A program made the position numbers and the translations under genes. From contig PADI01000073.1 in the NCBI GenBank assembly GCA_002702985.1, forward strand, positions 5,841 through 53,106: a stretch of 47,266 nt of DNA, in the 5' to 3' direction. Positions 1 through 8,559 of this stretch are shown in pieces. Position 1 is the first letter of the stretch; every line of letters starts with the position of its first letter. This DNA is from Methanobacteriota archaeon. Its GTDB lineage: Archaea; Thermoplasmatota; Poseidoniia; Poseidoniales; Thalassarchaeaceae. Under the pieces are notes generated by a model. It saw only the letters and a list, made by a program, of their open reading frames with translations, searched no databases and was not told where the DNA came from.

Positions 1-212
1 GGAAGTAGAATCTCTGCATCTCCTGAAGTTCGAATTATTGCTGCTCCTAACTTAGAGGATCTTGGATTCCATGACCTCCATTCTATTTTTCCATCTCTAC
101 GAAGTCGTTCATCTCTTACTTGTTCACCTTTGACAGCATTACGACTCCAAAGTCGTCGACCTTGACGCATTACGCCCCAACCAATTGAACCAGAATTAGC
201 CCTCTTAGCCAT
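1..212 (-). CDS. flpA: Fibrillarin-like rRNA/tRNA 2'-O-methyltransferase, N-terminal part (cut by window edge)
   Basis: Only the first ~70 codons are present. I read them directly: the ATG complement is at 210-212 and the frame stays open to base 1. The segment EWRSWNPRSSKLGAAI matches the fibrillarin N-terminal beta-sheet region (typically YRVWNPxRSKLAAAI). The SAM-binding domain lies outside the window. Fibrillarin is the methyltransferase of the archaeal C/D box sRNP, which 2'-O-methylates rRNA and tRNA. It starts 4 bases after the Nop5 stop on the same strand, the standard archaeal nop5-flpA pair, which supports the identification despite the short sequence. Confidence 0.85.
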   Translation of the reverse strand, partial: MAKRANSGSIGWGVMRQGRRLWSRNAVKGEQVRDERLRRDGKIEWRSWNPRSSKLGAAIIRTSGDAEILL

Positions 213-216
213 TCAA

Positions 217-1218
217 TCATCTCCCTTTTTTTGAAGGTGGTTTAGGATGACGTGTGCGAATAGAATTTACTGATTTTTCAATCTCTGAGATATTTTCTTG
301 GGTCCATGGCGTACCTCCATGTTCATCTATTCGTACTGCTATTGATGCTTTACCGGCTAACATACGTGAAATCTTTCCTCTAATCCATCTAGGAGATCTG
401 GAAATCCAAGGATGTTGGAAAATCATACCGTGCTTTGGAGGAGGAGAACCGGTTCTAAGGTGAGCAAAGAATGCTTTCTCCGCCCCCAAGACTTGAACGG
501 TACTACTTGGAAGGCGAGCAAGTCGAGATCTACCATGAGCTGCAACGCATAATCTTGCAGCAAGAAGAGGGCCTAAAAGTAATGATAAAGAGGGAAGATA
601 ATCTTCAACTTGCTTTCTTATTGCTGTTTCTGCTTCATTTATCCTTGTAGACATTTCAACTGCAATAACAGCAGAACCTTGTATTGCCGTCCATTCTTCA
701 TTCGAGGGGCTAATAAGGGGATTTTCAAGTTCCAAATTACTGACCAATGTACTGAAATTTTCAGCCGAAGCTACTGCCTTAGAGATAGATTTTCGTTCTG
801 AATCTAAATCGAGATCGATTAAAAACAATCCAGCCCATTCAACCACTCTAGACTCCATTGTAGTCCAAGCACTTCGTAACTCATCAACAGAATGAACGAG
901 ATGTTCTAGTCTTCTATCCCCATCTCCTGCTGCTTGTGCAATCCCTCTACGAGCAAGAATCAAAGCCGCTTGTTCCATCAATACAATATCCTCTTTTTGC
1001 AAATCAGGCCACCCTTCTGGGGCACTTGGAATTAATACTGATTCAGGGAATCTGTCCGCAAGTTCTCTTGCTTCTATAGTCATACGATTTTCTCTCATTT
1101 TCTCCAATCTATCTGCAACAGCACCTGGAGATCTAATTCCATCCCAAATAGCCTCATCCACTATGGAACCAGATTCATCGATGAGACGAGCCATGCGCCA
1201 ATCCCAGTACAGTTCCAT
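217..1218 (-). CDS. nop5: Nop5 (Nop56/58-like) C/D box sRNP core protein
   Basis: Scaffold of the archaeal C/D box methylation guide particle; it binds L7Ae-bound guide RNA and recruits fibrillarin. The Nop domain is clear in the C-terminal half: GPLLAARLCVAAHG around residues 216-229 and GAEKAFFAHLRTG around 245-257, followed by a basic region and a Lys/Pro/Arg-rich tail. The ~130-residue N-terminal region and the central helices are less conserved. At 333 aa it is slightly shorter than typical archaeal Nop5 (about 370-420 aa). Fibrillarin follows directly on the same strand. Confidence 0.9.
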   Translation of the reverse strand: MELYWDWRMARLIDESGSIVDEAIWDGIRSPGAVADRLEKMRENRMTIEARELADRFPESVLIPSAPEGWPDLQKEDIVLMEQAALILARRGIAQAAGDGDRRLEHLVHSVDELRSAWTTMESRVVEWAGLFLIDLDLDSERKSISKAVASAENFSTLVSNLELENPLISPSNEEWTAIQGSAVIAVEMSTRINEAETAIRKQVEDYLPSLSLLLGPLLAARLCVAAHGRSRLARLPSSTVQVLGAEKAFFAHLRTGSPPPKHGMIFQHPWISRSPRWIRGKISRMLAGKASIAVRIDEHGGTPWTQENISEIEKSVNSIRTRHPKPPSKKGR

Positions 1219-1306
1219 AACCTAGGCGAGAAGGGCTCCTAAGATGAAGTCCACGGAACAAACCAGACTTGGAAGAGACTTTTGGGTAGATTATGGTGGA
1301 GAAGGC

Positions 1307-1684
1307 ATGGACGGACGAGCCCTTCTTTTAGTTGCAATTGGTGGAGCGTTAGGGGCAGTTGCACGTTACCTTACAACAACGATATTACCAATTGATTCAC
1401 ATTGGTCCACTTTGGCAATCAATCTCACTGGTTCTTTACTTCTTGGCATCATTGCAGGTGGCTTACACGGTTCAGGGATGATTTCAGATGAAATGCTAAT
1501 CTTACTTGGCACTGGAATTCTCGGTGCTTTTACTACAATGAGTACATTCAGTTTAGATTTAGTGAAATTAATTGATGAAGCACAGTGGATTACAGCAATA
1601 TTATACCTTGGTTCTACAGCATTGATAGGTCCAATATTGGCATTAATTGGGTGGAAATGCACATCAATGATATTAGCACCATAA
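1307..1684 (+). CDS. crcB: Fluoride ion channel CrcB/Fluc
   Basis: Small membrane protein of the Fluc family, which works as a dual-topology dimer exporting fluoride. Visible motifs are GGALGAVARY (residues 12-21), NLTGSLLLG (39-47) and GAFTTMSTFS (73-82), the pore region with its conserved Thr/Ser/Phe residues. Four hydrophobic helices are apparent. I chose the ATG at 1307 (125 aa), which puts the first helix right at the N-terminus as in the family and has a purine-rich GGTGGAGAAGG just before it. An in-frame ATG at 1244 would add 21 polar residues. It diverges from nop5. Confidence 0.9.
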   Translation: MDGRALLLVAIGGALGAVARYLTTTILPIDSHWSTLAINLTGSLLLGIIAGGLHGSGMISDEMLILLGTGILGAFTTMSTFSLDLVKLIDEAQWITAILYLGSTALIGPILALIGWKCTSMILAP

Positions 1685-1776
1685 CGCTTCAGAGTATTCG
1701 ATAAAATACGTAACTTCTTATGGATGTACTTATTCCTCAAGTTATTCCGTGTTAATCGGACTATGTGGTGATTGAG

Positions 1777-2154
1777 ATGTTCTGTCCAATATGTGGTGCC
1801 CTTTCCTTCCCTGACCCTTCAGGGAATATCAAATGTCCAGACCATAATTGTGGGTATGAAGGTAGCCTAAAAGGTGCCGATGGTAAAGGTGGAGTTATGA
1901 GAGATGAATCAGGAAATGAAATCGATTTGGTCAATGCGAGCTCCAAATCCACCGCCACCGATCTAAAGCATCTCAATGAATCGATTGCAGAATCTGAAGG
2001 ACAAGGTGTTCTCATGGAAGGAGCAATGATGTGCCCCAAATGTGATAGTCAGAGAATATATGTCGTAATGATGCAAACACGCAGTTCAGACGAACCAGAG
2101 ACTAAAATTGGGACCTGTGCAGATTGTGGACATAAGTTCCGAGATTATGCTTAA
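1777..2154 (+). CDS. tfs: Transcription factor S (TFIIS/Rpb9-like cleavage factor)
   Basis: Archaeal TFS stimulates RNA cleavage by backtracked RNA polymerase. Two zinc ribbons are visible. The N-terminal one uses Cys3, Cys6, Cys20 and Cys25. The C-terminal one uses Cys86, Cys89, Cys114 and Cys117, with the loop QTRSSDEPET between them. The Asp-Glu pair at 105-106 is the catalytic acidic pair of TFIIS, so this copy should be active in cleavage and is not a degenerate paralogue. I chose ATG 1777 because family members start right before the first CxxC; tandem GTG codons at 1765 and 1768 in the same frame are alternatives. Confidence 0.92.
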   Translation: MFCPICGALSFPDPSGNIKCPDHNCGYEGSLKGADGKGGVMRDESGNEIDLVNASSKSTATDLKHLNESIAESEGQGVLMEGAMMCPKCDSQRIYVVMMQTRSSDEPETKIGTCADCGHKFRDYA

Positions 2155-2198
2155 TTGCACTAAATTCTTGAAATTTTATCCACGAACCCTTTTGGACT

Positions 2199-2227
2199 CA
2201 TTTAAGCACCCTCATTTCTGTAAGGGG
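2199..2227 (+). promoter_or_regulatory. Putative TATA element and ribosome-binding site of the PCNA gene
   Basis: An AT element, CATTTAAGC, lies about 25-30 bases upstream of the likely transcript start, and AAGGGG sits ten bases before the chosen ATG. The TATA call rests only on similarity to the archaeal TTTAWATR box. Confidence 0.35.
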
Positions 2228-2237
2228 TTTGATACAC

Positions 2238-2981
2238 ATGCTACAGTTCACTGCAAGACCAGAAACCATGAGAACAATTGTTGATGTTCTCAGCGTAATT
2301 GTTGACGAAGCTAGAATGCGTTTTTCCCCTGATGGACTGGACATAAACGTCGTAGATGCTAGCCATGTTGCTTTAATCAAAATGCATGTTGATGCTGCAG
2401 CATTTGAAACATGGGATGTTGAAGAAACAATAATCGCAATTGAATTATCTAAACTTCGAGATTTGCTTAAATTAGCAGGACCTGACGATTTAGTCGACGT
2501 TAGTTATGATACATCTGTTGGACAATTCGATATCAAAGTCGGAGAAGTTGATCGTTCAATTAGGCCTATTGATCACACTTTGATGAAAGATCCAAAGGTT
2601 CCTGAACTTGAGTTAAAAAGTAAGGTCAAAATAGCATCAAATAAGTTACATAAAGCTCTACAAGCAGCTCGTTTAGTTGGAGAATTAGTGACTCTTTCTC
2701 TTGATCCACGACAATTCAATTTACATGTTCAGGGAGACCAAGATTCAGTGTCCGTCTCACATGAAGCAGGTCAATTGGAGGACTTAGTCGCCGAAAAACC
2801 GGTTAAGTCAACATATTCTACAAATTATCTTCAACCAATAGTGAAAGTTATTGATGGTGCAGTAGGTTCTGTAGAGGTTTGTTTTGATGATAAATATCCT
2901 CTAAATCTAAACTTTGAGATTGCTGATGGAGCAGGTAATGTCACATATTTCCTAGCACCAAGAATTGATGATACAATCTGA
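2238..2981 (+). CDS. pcn: DNA polymerase sliding clamp PCNA
   Basis: Homotrimeric clamp that tethers DNA polymerase and other replication and repair factors. The N-terminal segment resembles archaeal PCNA throughout, with RFSPDGLDINVVDASHVALI in the first domain and the family's final strand before a short C-terminus ending in APRIDD. Length is 247 aa, normal for PCNA. I chose ATG 2238, which has AAGGGG ten bases upstream; the longer frame uses a TTG at 2229 too close to that site. The gene stands alone with its own upstream region. Confidence 0.95.
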   Translation: MLQFTARPETMRTIVDVLSVIVDEARMRFSPDGLDINVVDASHVALIKMHVDAAAFETWDVEETIIAIELSKLRDLLKLAGPDDLVDVSYDTSVGQFDIKVGEVDRSIRPIDHTLMKDPKVPELELKSKVKIASNKLHKALQAARLVGELVTLSLDPRQFNLHVQGDQDSVSVSHEAGQLEDLVAEKPVKSTYSTNYLQPIVKVIDGAVGSVEVCFDDKYPLNLNFEIADGAGNVTYFLAPRIDDTI

Positions 2982-3027
2982 TGAATATATCCGTCGAAAT
3001 CTTGAGGGATAACTACCTCGGAGTACT

Positions 3028-4110
3028 ATGGGCGATGGTAGTGTATGTGTTATTATCCCCAGTGTTAACAACTCCGAGGAACTAGAAATTGTCCTACGAG
3101 GGTTAGTGGATCAAGATTTCAAAGGTAAGTTGGAAATCGTTGTCGTAGGACCAGGGCATGACAAAGGAAAAAACGTTGCAGAAGCGTTTGGTGGCCGATT
3201 TATCGATGATGGTGGAGTTAAAACCAGAGCAGATGCGTGCAATGTTGCAATTGAACAAACTCAATCTGAATTTGTGTTTTTCACAGATGATGATGTAATA
3301 GTCCCAAAAAACTGGATCTCCAGTTTAATTCGGTGGTTTGATCGTTCAGAAGTTGCAGCGGTTGGAGGTCCTAATTTTGCACCTCCCGAGGAATCAACTT
3401 TCTGGCAGAGAGTTATTGATGTGACATTCTGTAGTAAATGGGTCACAGCAGGTACTAATTATGGAAATCGTGCACAAGGTGAATTGGAAGAAGTAGAACA
3501 ACTTCCTGGAGTAAATGCCGCATATCGTCGTTCTATATTAGAATCAGTTGAAGGATTCGATAAGGGTGCAATCGGATGTGAAGATGCAATGTTGGATTTC
3601 AGGATCCGCAAAGCAGGTCACAAACTTTGGCAAGATGGAACTGCTATAATGTGGCACCGAAGGAGAGGGCCTTCTAGAGTAAGAAAACAAATCGGAAATT
3701 ATGGTCTGGTTAGAATTTTAGCAAGTAATATTCATCCCGAAATGAGATCATGGTCCCATTTAGCAGTAGGAATTTTTCCATTACTATCGATTATCGGAAT
3801 TATTGCTCTAATTTATGGAGCATTAACTGGGGGTGCAGAAAGTTCACTTTGGTTTACATTTGATGGGAATTGGGATAACCCAAGGATTCTATTTCATGGA
3901 TCACTAGGGATTATCTCTTCTTACATAGCAATATGTTGGGCAGGAGCACTCCTTGGAACTTCTCCGTCTCGGTCTATTTTTACAATCCTAGCAGCCCCGT
4001 TGATGACATTCACTCTTCATTGGTCATATGGAGTAGGGGTAATCAAAGGATGGTGGCGTATTCGTTCAGGTAATCCAGGACTACAAATTGATGACCGAAA
4101 GAGATCGTAA
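3028..4110 (+). CDS. Family 2 glycosyltransferase with C-terminal membrane segments
   Basis: GT-A fold glycosyltransferase. The N-terminal nucleotide-sugar-binding part has the acidic motif FFTDDDVIVP (the DxD-type metal site), followed by an acceptor-region segment GVNAAYRRSILESVEGFD and the ED motif in GCEDAMLDFRIRKAG. The last third holds about three hydrophobic helices, so the enzyme is membrane-anchored with a cytoplasmic catalytic domain, as in lipid- or surface-glycan synthesis. Sugar donor and acceptor cannot be told. It follows PCNA by 46 bases and converges directly, without a gap, on the next minus-strand gene. Confidence 0.85.
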   Translation: MGDGSVCVIIPSVNNSEELEIVLRGLVDQDFKGKLEIVVVGPGHDKGKNVAEAFGGRFIDDGGVKTRADACNVAIEQTQSEFVFFTDDDVIVPKNWISSLIRWFDRSEVAAVGGPNFAPPEESTFWQRVIDVTFCSKWVTAGTNYGNRAQGELEEVEQLPGVNAAYRRSILESVEGFDKGAIGCEDAMLDFRIRKAGHKLWQDGTAIMWHRRRGPSRVRKQIGNYGLVRILASNIHPEMRSWSHLAVGIFPLLSIIGIIALIYGALTGGAESSLWFTFDGNWDNPRILFHGSLGIISSYIAICWAGALLGTSPSRSIFTILAAPLMTFTLHWSYGVGVIKGWWRIRSGNPGLQIDDRKRS

Positions 4111-4665
4111 TCAACGTAGTCCATGATTCGCAAAGAAAAGAGGTAGGATAGTGATAATTCCACAAAAGACCATCCCGCAGATAGAACCTAGTGCTGCACT
4201 TCCTTGAGATATTAATTGAACATCTATTCCCGAACCAGGATATACCTCAGTATCACCTTGAGGAAATTCAACGGACAAATTAATTAGAAGATTCGCAATG
4301 TTTGAAGCTAATACGATTCCTAGAGTGATCCAAATACCTTTTTTCTGATATGTTTGAATCTGATAACCAGAATACAAAAAAATAGCACCTGCAATTAGTG
4401 CTATCAAACCCGTGGCAGCGTAATACCAAGAAGGCAACAAAGCGTACCCTACTTCTGACCCCATAGACGACTCAAGCCAATTATTCAATCCGATTGTACC
4501 AAATGAAAATAATGATCCAACCATCTGCATGCCCCCAACACACATTATACTAATTCCAATAATTTTCGTGATTACATGTGGTTCATCTTCAATAGGAATT
4601 ATCACAGGAGAAGGAGAAGCACTGCCAGTCAAAATCGTGGAATTGGGATCTACTGGCATCACCAT
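4111..4665 (-). CDS. Unknown four-helix membrane protein
   Basis: I do not recognise a family. The 184-aa product has a polar N-terminus of about 30 residues and four hydrophobic stretches, roughly at residues 31-52, 77-103, 110-132 and 152-180. There are no catalytic motifs. It is the last gene of a minus-strand run behind a SUMF1-like protein and an ABC exporter, 31 bases after the former, so it may act with them at the membrane. Its stop abuts the stop of the plus-strand glycosyltransferase. Confidence 0.7.
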   Translation of the reverse strand: MVMPVDPNSTILTGSASPSPVIIPIEDEPHVITKIIGISIMCVGGMQMVGSLFSFGTIGLNNWLESSMGSEVGYALLPSWYYAATGLIALIAGAIFLYSGYQIQTYQKKGIWITLGIVLASNIANLLINLSVEFPQGDTEVYPGSGIDVQLISQGSAALGSICGMVFCGIITILPLFFANHGLR

Positions 4666-4696
4666 GATGTAAATGGATAATTCAAGAGAAATAACA

Positions 4697-5425
4697 CTAT
4701 TCTTGTTTTATCTTCTTGAAAATGGGATATGAAGGGCGCCAGAAAATTGCACTAAATACCCCAATAAATAGTCCTCCAAGAACTAAACCAGGCCAGCCCT
4801 CTCTGATGTATCCTGAACTGGCGTTGAAAAATGCCCAAACGAATGATGGAATTATTCCTAAAATAGTTGCAATAGTTATCTCTTCAGCGAATCTTCTAAC
4901 TGGATCTGGGCCAGAAGGCAATATATCACCATCCTTGGTCCAATTGTTGTTGGAATTTTGATGTCGAACTAATCGAAATACAACATTCTGATTTTCTTCA
5001 AACAATAATCCAGACTTTGGTTTTTCATCATTATCTGTTTTCCAATCTCGAATACACTGTAGTCCATGTGGACCTTTTGGGCGCCCATCTGTAGGTTGCC
5101 CCCAATAACCTCTATCTGAGATTCTATCCACCAAAATTTCGATACCTGCCGCTGATTCAAGTTGCTTATTATTGAATGCTAATTCCCATTCTCCTTCAGT
5201 TGGGAAACGTAAAGAATGATCAAAAAGTATGTCTTCGATTGAACCTTCTCCTGGAAACATTTGTTGGATTTCCTTGACAGTAAAAACTCTTGAAGTAATC
5301 TCAAAACTAGGGATTAAACACTCATGTTTAGGACCTATCTGTCCAAAAAGTACTCCTCTTCTACTCCCACCAATTGTCACTATTCCGCCATCATTTGATA
5401 CCCAAACAATGTCTGAAGGATCCAT
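4697..5425 (-). CDS. SUMF1/formylglycine-generating-enzyme-like domain protein with C-terminal membrane anchor
   Basis: The first ~155 residues resemble the SUMF1/FGE C-type-lectin-like fold: RFPTEGEWELAF around residue 74 corresponds to the family's LPTEAEWEYAA motif, and VVFRLVRH near residue 150 matches the typical closing GFRLVR. The active-site cysteines of true formylglycine-generating enzymes are not evident, so this is more likely a binding or structural member than a sulfatase activator. Two hydrophobic helices near residues 185-230 anchor it. It follows the ABC exporter with a 9-base gap, implying co-translation. Confidence 0.72.
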   Translation of the reverse strand: MDPSDIVWVSNDGGIVTIGGSRRGVLFGQIGPKHECLIPSFEITSRVFTVKEIQQMFPGEGSIEDILFDHSLRFPTEGEWELAFNNKQLESAAGIEILVDRISDRGYWGQPTDGRPKGPHGLQCIRDWKTDNDEKPKSGLLFEENQNVVFRLVRHQNSNNNWTKDGDILPSGPDPVRRFAEEITIATILGIIPSFVWAFFNASSGYIREGWPGLVLGGLFIGVFSAIFWRPSYPIFKKIKQE

Positions 5426-5434
5426 TTATTCCAC

Positions 5435-7288
5435 CTAAGTTTCACCAGTTTGAATTTGCCACTGAGAAGCATATACTCCATCTGAAGAAATTAATGATTC
5501 ATGAGTTCCTCTTTCAACAACTACACCATCCACCATAGAGATAATCTCATCTGCATTTCGAATAGTTGCTAATCTGTGAGCAACTGCAATTGTCAATCGA
5601 TTACCCCCATTTATTTTGAATAAGGATTCCTGTATTCTCTTTTCAGTCTCTGCATCTAATGCAGCTGATGCTTCATCTAAAATCAAAACATCAGGATTCA
5701 TTAAGAGGGCTCTGGCAAGGCTAATTCTAGCTCTCTGTCCTCCTGAAAGGCGGACGCCACGATCACCTACCATGGAATTCATGCCCTCTTCAAGTTCTGA
5801 AACAAATTCCCAAGCACCTGCGGTCTCCAATGCAGAAATTACTTCTTCATCTGATACTTCCCTTGCATAAGCGACATTTTCCCGAATTGTTCCAAAAAAT
5901 AAGAAGGGGTCTTGGCTCACAAATCCAAATCGAGAACGAATTGATTTAATTGTAAATTCTGATATCTCTTTTCCGTTAATTCTCACTGCACCTGACTGAG
6001 GCTGGTAGAATTTTTCAACTAATTTCAGAATTGTCGACTTCCCTGCTCCAGTGTGACCCATAATTCCCAAGAATCCTCCTAAATTAACATTGAAGGATAC
6101 ATTGTTCAAGACATTTATCGAGGTACCTGGATATGCAAACGTAACTCCGTCGAATGATATTGAGGTAATTGGCTCATCTAAATTCTTGGCGTCGTCAGAG
6201 TCAGTAATTGAAGGTTCAAGATCAATTAACGCAAATACTCTACGGGCAGCTGCCTCACCCCTCTGAAGTTGATTCATCAACAAGCCTAGAATGAAGAGAG
6301 GCATTGTCATTCTAGTAGAAATTAACAGGAAAGTAACAAATTGACCAACTGAAATTTCACCAGAATTGAGAATCCATCCTCCTGCTGAAACTAACATTCC
6401 AAATGATAAACCAGCAACAACATAAATCCCTGGAATGAAGCGATTTCTAATGAATGCAGCCTGTATTGCTTGATCTCGATAATCACCACTTTGGCCATCT
6501 ATACGTTGTCTTTCAAATGATGTTGCATTGTACGCTTTAACAACAGTAATTCCTGAAAGAACATTTTCTAAGATAGCAACAATTCCTCCTGTACTTTCAC
6601 GTTGTTTTCTGTATCTTCGCTGAACTCTAGTGGAGAACCATACGACCATCGGAACAATAAGAACTAGAGGACCAAACAAAATCATACAAAGTGTAGGAGA
6701 CATCCAGAATAAGATAGCAAATGCAGTAACAAAAGTAGTAAAAATTCGAATGATACTGGTACTAGAATCTGAAATTACATCTTCTAACTGAGCAACGTCT
6801 GCAGACAACACTGACATTAAATTTCCAGTCTGACGAGTCTCAAAATAAGATGCTTCCATTTCCATCAAAGACATTGTTGCATCCATTCGAATATCATGTT
6901 GGGCCTTGTATGCAATCGATTGCCAGAATTGGTTACTTAATCCTTGAAAAATCGCAAGAGCAGTGAATGAAATGAGAATTAGAAGTCCGAATCCAAATTC
7001 AATAGAACCAATAGGCCCTATATTCGGGAGAATATCTGAGGAAACTATCCTTTCTACCGTAGCATCGGTGAACATTGAGTTATTTGGATTATAATAATCA
7101 GCAGCCATTCCAATCGCAATGAATGGAATAAGGTCGAAAGCACGCGCACCAATATTTGCGAGTAAACCCCCAAGAGCACGTTGCCAATAAGCAAGAATGT
7201 AAGGAATAATTCGGTAGATTTTCCTACCCACTATTTGATCATCATCTCCTAAATCTGATGAGTCAAGAGCAATTCCATCTTCCGACAT
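5435..7288 (-). CDS. ABC exporter, fused transmembrane and ATPase domains
   Basis: Half-transporter of the MsbA/multidrug exporter type; two copies would form a dimer. The N-terminal ~330 residues contain six membrane helices. The nucleotide-binding domain has Walker A GHTGAGKST near residue 410, signature LSGGQRAR near 513, Walker B VLILDEASAALD near 530 and the H-loop AVAHRLAT. All ATPase residues look intact. At 617 aa the length is normal. The substrate is unknown; lipid or small-molecule export is typical of the family. The gene sits between a Lon-N domain protein upstream and the SUMF1-like membrane protein downstream. Confidence 0.93.
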   Translation of the reverse strand: MSEDGIALDSSDLGDDDQIVGRKIYRIIPYILAYWQRALGGLLANIGARAFDLIPFIAIGMAADYYNPNNSMFTDATVERIVSSDILPNIGPIGSIEFGFGLLILISFTALAIFQGLSNQFWQSIAYKAQHDIRMDATMSLMEMEASYFETRQTGNLMSVLSADVAQLEDVISDSSTSIIRIFTTFVTAFAILFWMSPTLCMILFGPLVLIVPMVVWFSTRVQRRYRKQRESTGGIVAILENVLSGITVVKAYNATSFERQRIDGQSGDYRDQAIQAAFIRNRFIPGIYVVAGLSFGMLVSAGGWILNSGEISVGQFVTFLLISTRMTMPLFILGLLMNQLQRGEAAARRVFALIDLEPSITDSDDAKNLDEPITSISFDGVTFAYPGTSINVLNNVSFNVNLGGFLGIMGHTGAGKSTILKLVEKFYQPQSGAVRINGKEISEFTIKSIRSRFGFVSQDPFLFFGTIRENVAYAREVSDEEVISALETAGAWEFVSELEEGMNSMVGDRGVRLSGGQRARISLARALLMNPDVLILDEASAALDAETEKRIQESLFKINGGNRLTIAVAHRLATIRNADEIISMVDGVVVERGTHESLISSDGVYASQWQIQTGET

Positions 7289-7338
7289 ACAATCACCAGT
7301 TTAGGGGGGTAATCGAAGGCATTTGAACCCGTGACCTA

Positions 7339-8130
7339 CTATTCTTCCTCGAAAATTGAACTCTCTTCAATCATTTGACCGATAAATCGTAATCTGGCTT
7401 GAGCATTTCGAATGGATGTTTCTACTACGTCTGCAATTTCATCTAATTTATCGGTACTCAAAACGATCATCTGCAAATCTAAATCTTGAACAACAGATGA
7501 TGCTGCACTAAATAGTGCATCTGGAGTAGGGTTGCCAAATGTTGAAGATAATTGTTCGAGAATATCTAGTTGTTCTAGTTCTATTCCCCCAAATGTAGAA
7601 GCAACTGAAACAATATGTTGTGACCATTCTACTAATAATCGATTCCAACGTTCTCCATCAATAGTTCCAGTGGGTGAGGGAATGGGCCTGACAACTCCTC
7701 GAAGATACAATTTACCATCTGGTATCTCATCAATGAAATCTTCAATTAGTTCATCAACTGAAGGGAAAGCATCACCAAAATCTTGTGCATCTAAAGCTGG
7801 TTCTAGAACTTCAAGAAGTTCAAATCTGTTAATTCCGATAGCCGTTAGATGAAGGTTAGATCCTATCTCATGTAGATTTGATATTTCTGCAATACAACCG
7901 TAAGATGAGGGGGAGAGCCAACCTCTAATCCGACCACTATCAGGATTTTCAGGTAAAATCCCAAACATTCCATTTCCTAAAACACAATCATCTAACATCT
8001 GTTTGTATCTTGGTTCAAAAATTCTCAATGGCATTTGTTCACCTGGCATTAAGGCACCAAGAGGAAATAATGGAATCAGTAAACAATCTTCAGGAACTAC
8101 TGGAACATTCGTTGCTTTGACCTGCTTCAT
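7339..8130 (-). CDS. Stand-alone Lon N-terminal (substrate-binding) domain protein
   Basis: The N-terminus LIPLFPLGALMPGEQMPLRIFEPRYKQ is the hallmark of the PUA-like Lon N-domain, used by Lon protease for substrate recognition and also found alone in YcaP/cereblon-like proteins (quoted here in two parts: LIPLFPLGALMPGEQ and LRIFEPRYKQ). The rest is acidic and helical with no ATPase or protease motif, so it is not a protease by itself. Its role is unknown. It is first in the run leading to the ABC exporter, 50 bases upstream of it. Confidence 0.85.
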   Translation of the reverse strand: MKQVKATNVPVVPEDCLLIPLFPLGALMPGEQMPLRIFEPRYKQMLDDCVLGNGMFGILPENPDSGRIRGWLSPSSYGCIAEISNLHEIGSNLHLTAIGINRFELLEVLEPALDAQDFGDAFPSVDELIEDFIDEIPDGKLYLRGVVRPIPSPTGTIDGERWNRLLVEWSQHIVSVASTFGGIELEQLDILEQLSSTFGNPTPDALFSAASSVVQDLDLQMIVLSTDKLDEIADVVETSIRNAQARLRFIGQMIEESSIFEEE

Positions 8131-8227
8131 ACCCTAAGGACATTGAATAGACTCAAGAAGATTCGTCTCTAACCACAACACCTACAACCGAATCGAATAA
8201 GACCCTGTACTGATTCGCTCTGGTTAC

Positions 8228-8302
8228 GCGCCTGTAGTGAAGGGGTTATCACAAGAGGTTTCCAACCTCTTGTCCCGGGTTCAAATCCCGGCGGGCGCAC
8301 CA
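8228..8302 (+). tRNA. tRNA-Gly (anticodon UCC), 3' CCA encoded
   Basis: A full cloverleaf can be folded by hand. Acceptor GCGCCTG pairs with CGGGCGC (one T-G wobble); the D stem is GTGA/TCAC; the anticodon stem AGAGG/CCTCT encloses loop TTTCCAA with anticodon TCC at 8261-8263; the variable loop has 4 bases; the T arm is CCGGG-TTCAAAT-CCCGG. Discriminator A8299 and a genomically encoded CCA follow. C35 and C36 fit glycine identity. No intron is seen. The tRNA reads GGA codons. Confidence 0.96.
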
Positions 8303-8343
8303 ACAATCACACGCTTGATGAACAACCGATTCTTCGAAGTAAC

Positions 8344-8559
8344 ATGAAGCCCCGGCAAATTCTAGGATTGGCGATGCTTTTCCTTTTTCTTCCAACGAAT
8401 TCAGGCCTTTATCTCAGTTTATTAGAAGGTGCAACACCAAGCGACAAAGTTCCCGGAGATTTCGTTACATGGATGTGCTGCTTATTCATTATCGGTATCT
8501 TACTAGTTTTAATTCCCTCAAGAGAGCAGGTTCAATTATCCATTGAAGAATCCGAATAA
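8344..8559 (+). CDS. Small two-helix membrane protein, unknown
   Basis: A 71-aa frame starting shortly after tRNA-Gly. It has two hydrophobic helices, about residues 6-26 and 43-62, separated by a short polar segment with a glutamate/lysine-containing tail. No family is recognised. Its last 28 bases overlap the end of the convergent phosphopantetheinyl transferase gene. It could be spurious, but the alternating loop/helix pattern looks like a real membrane protein. Confidence 0.5.
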   Translation: MKPRQILGLAMLFLFLPTNSGLYLSLLEGATPSDKVPGDFVTWMCCLFIIGILLVLIPSREQVQLSIEESE

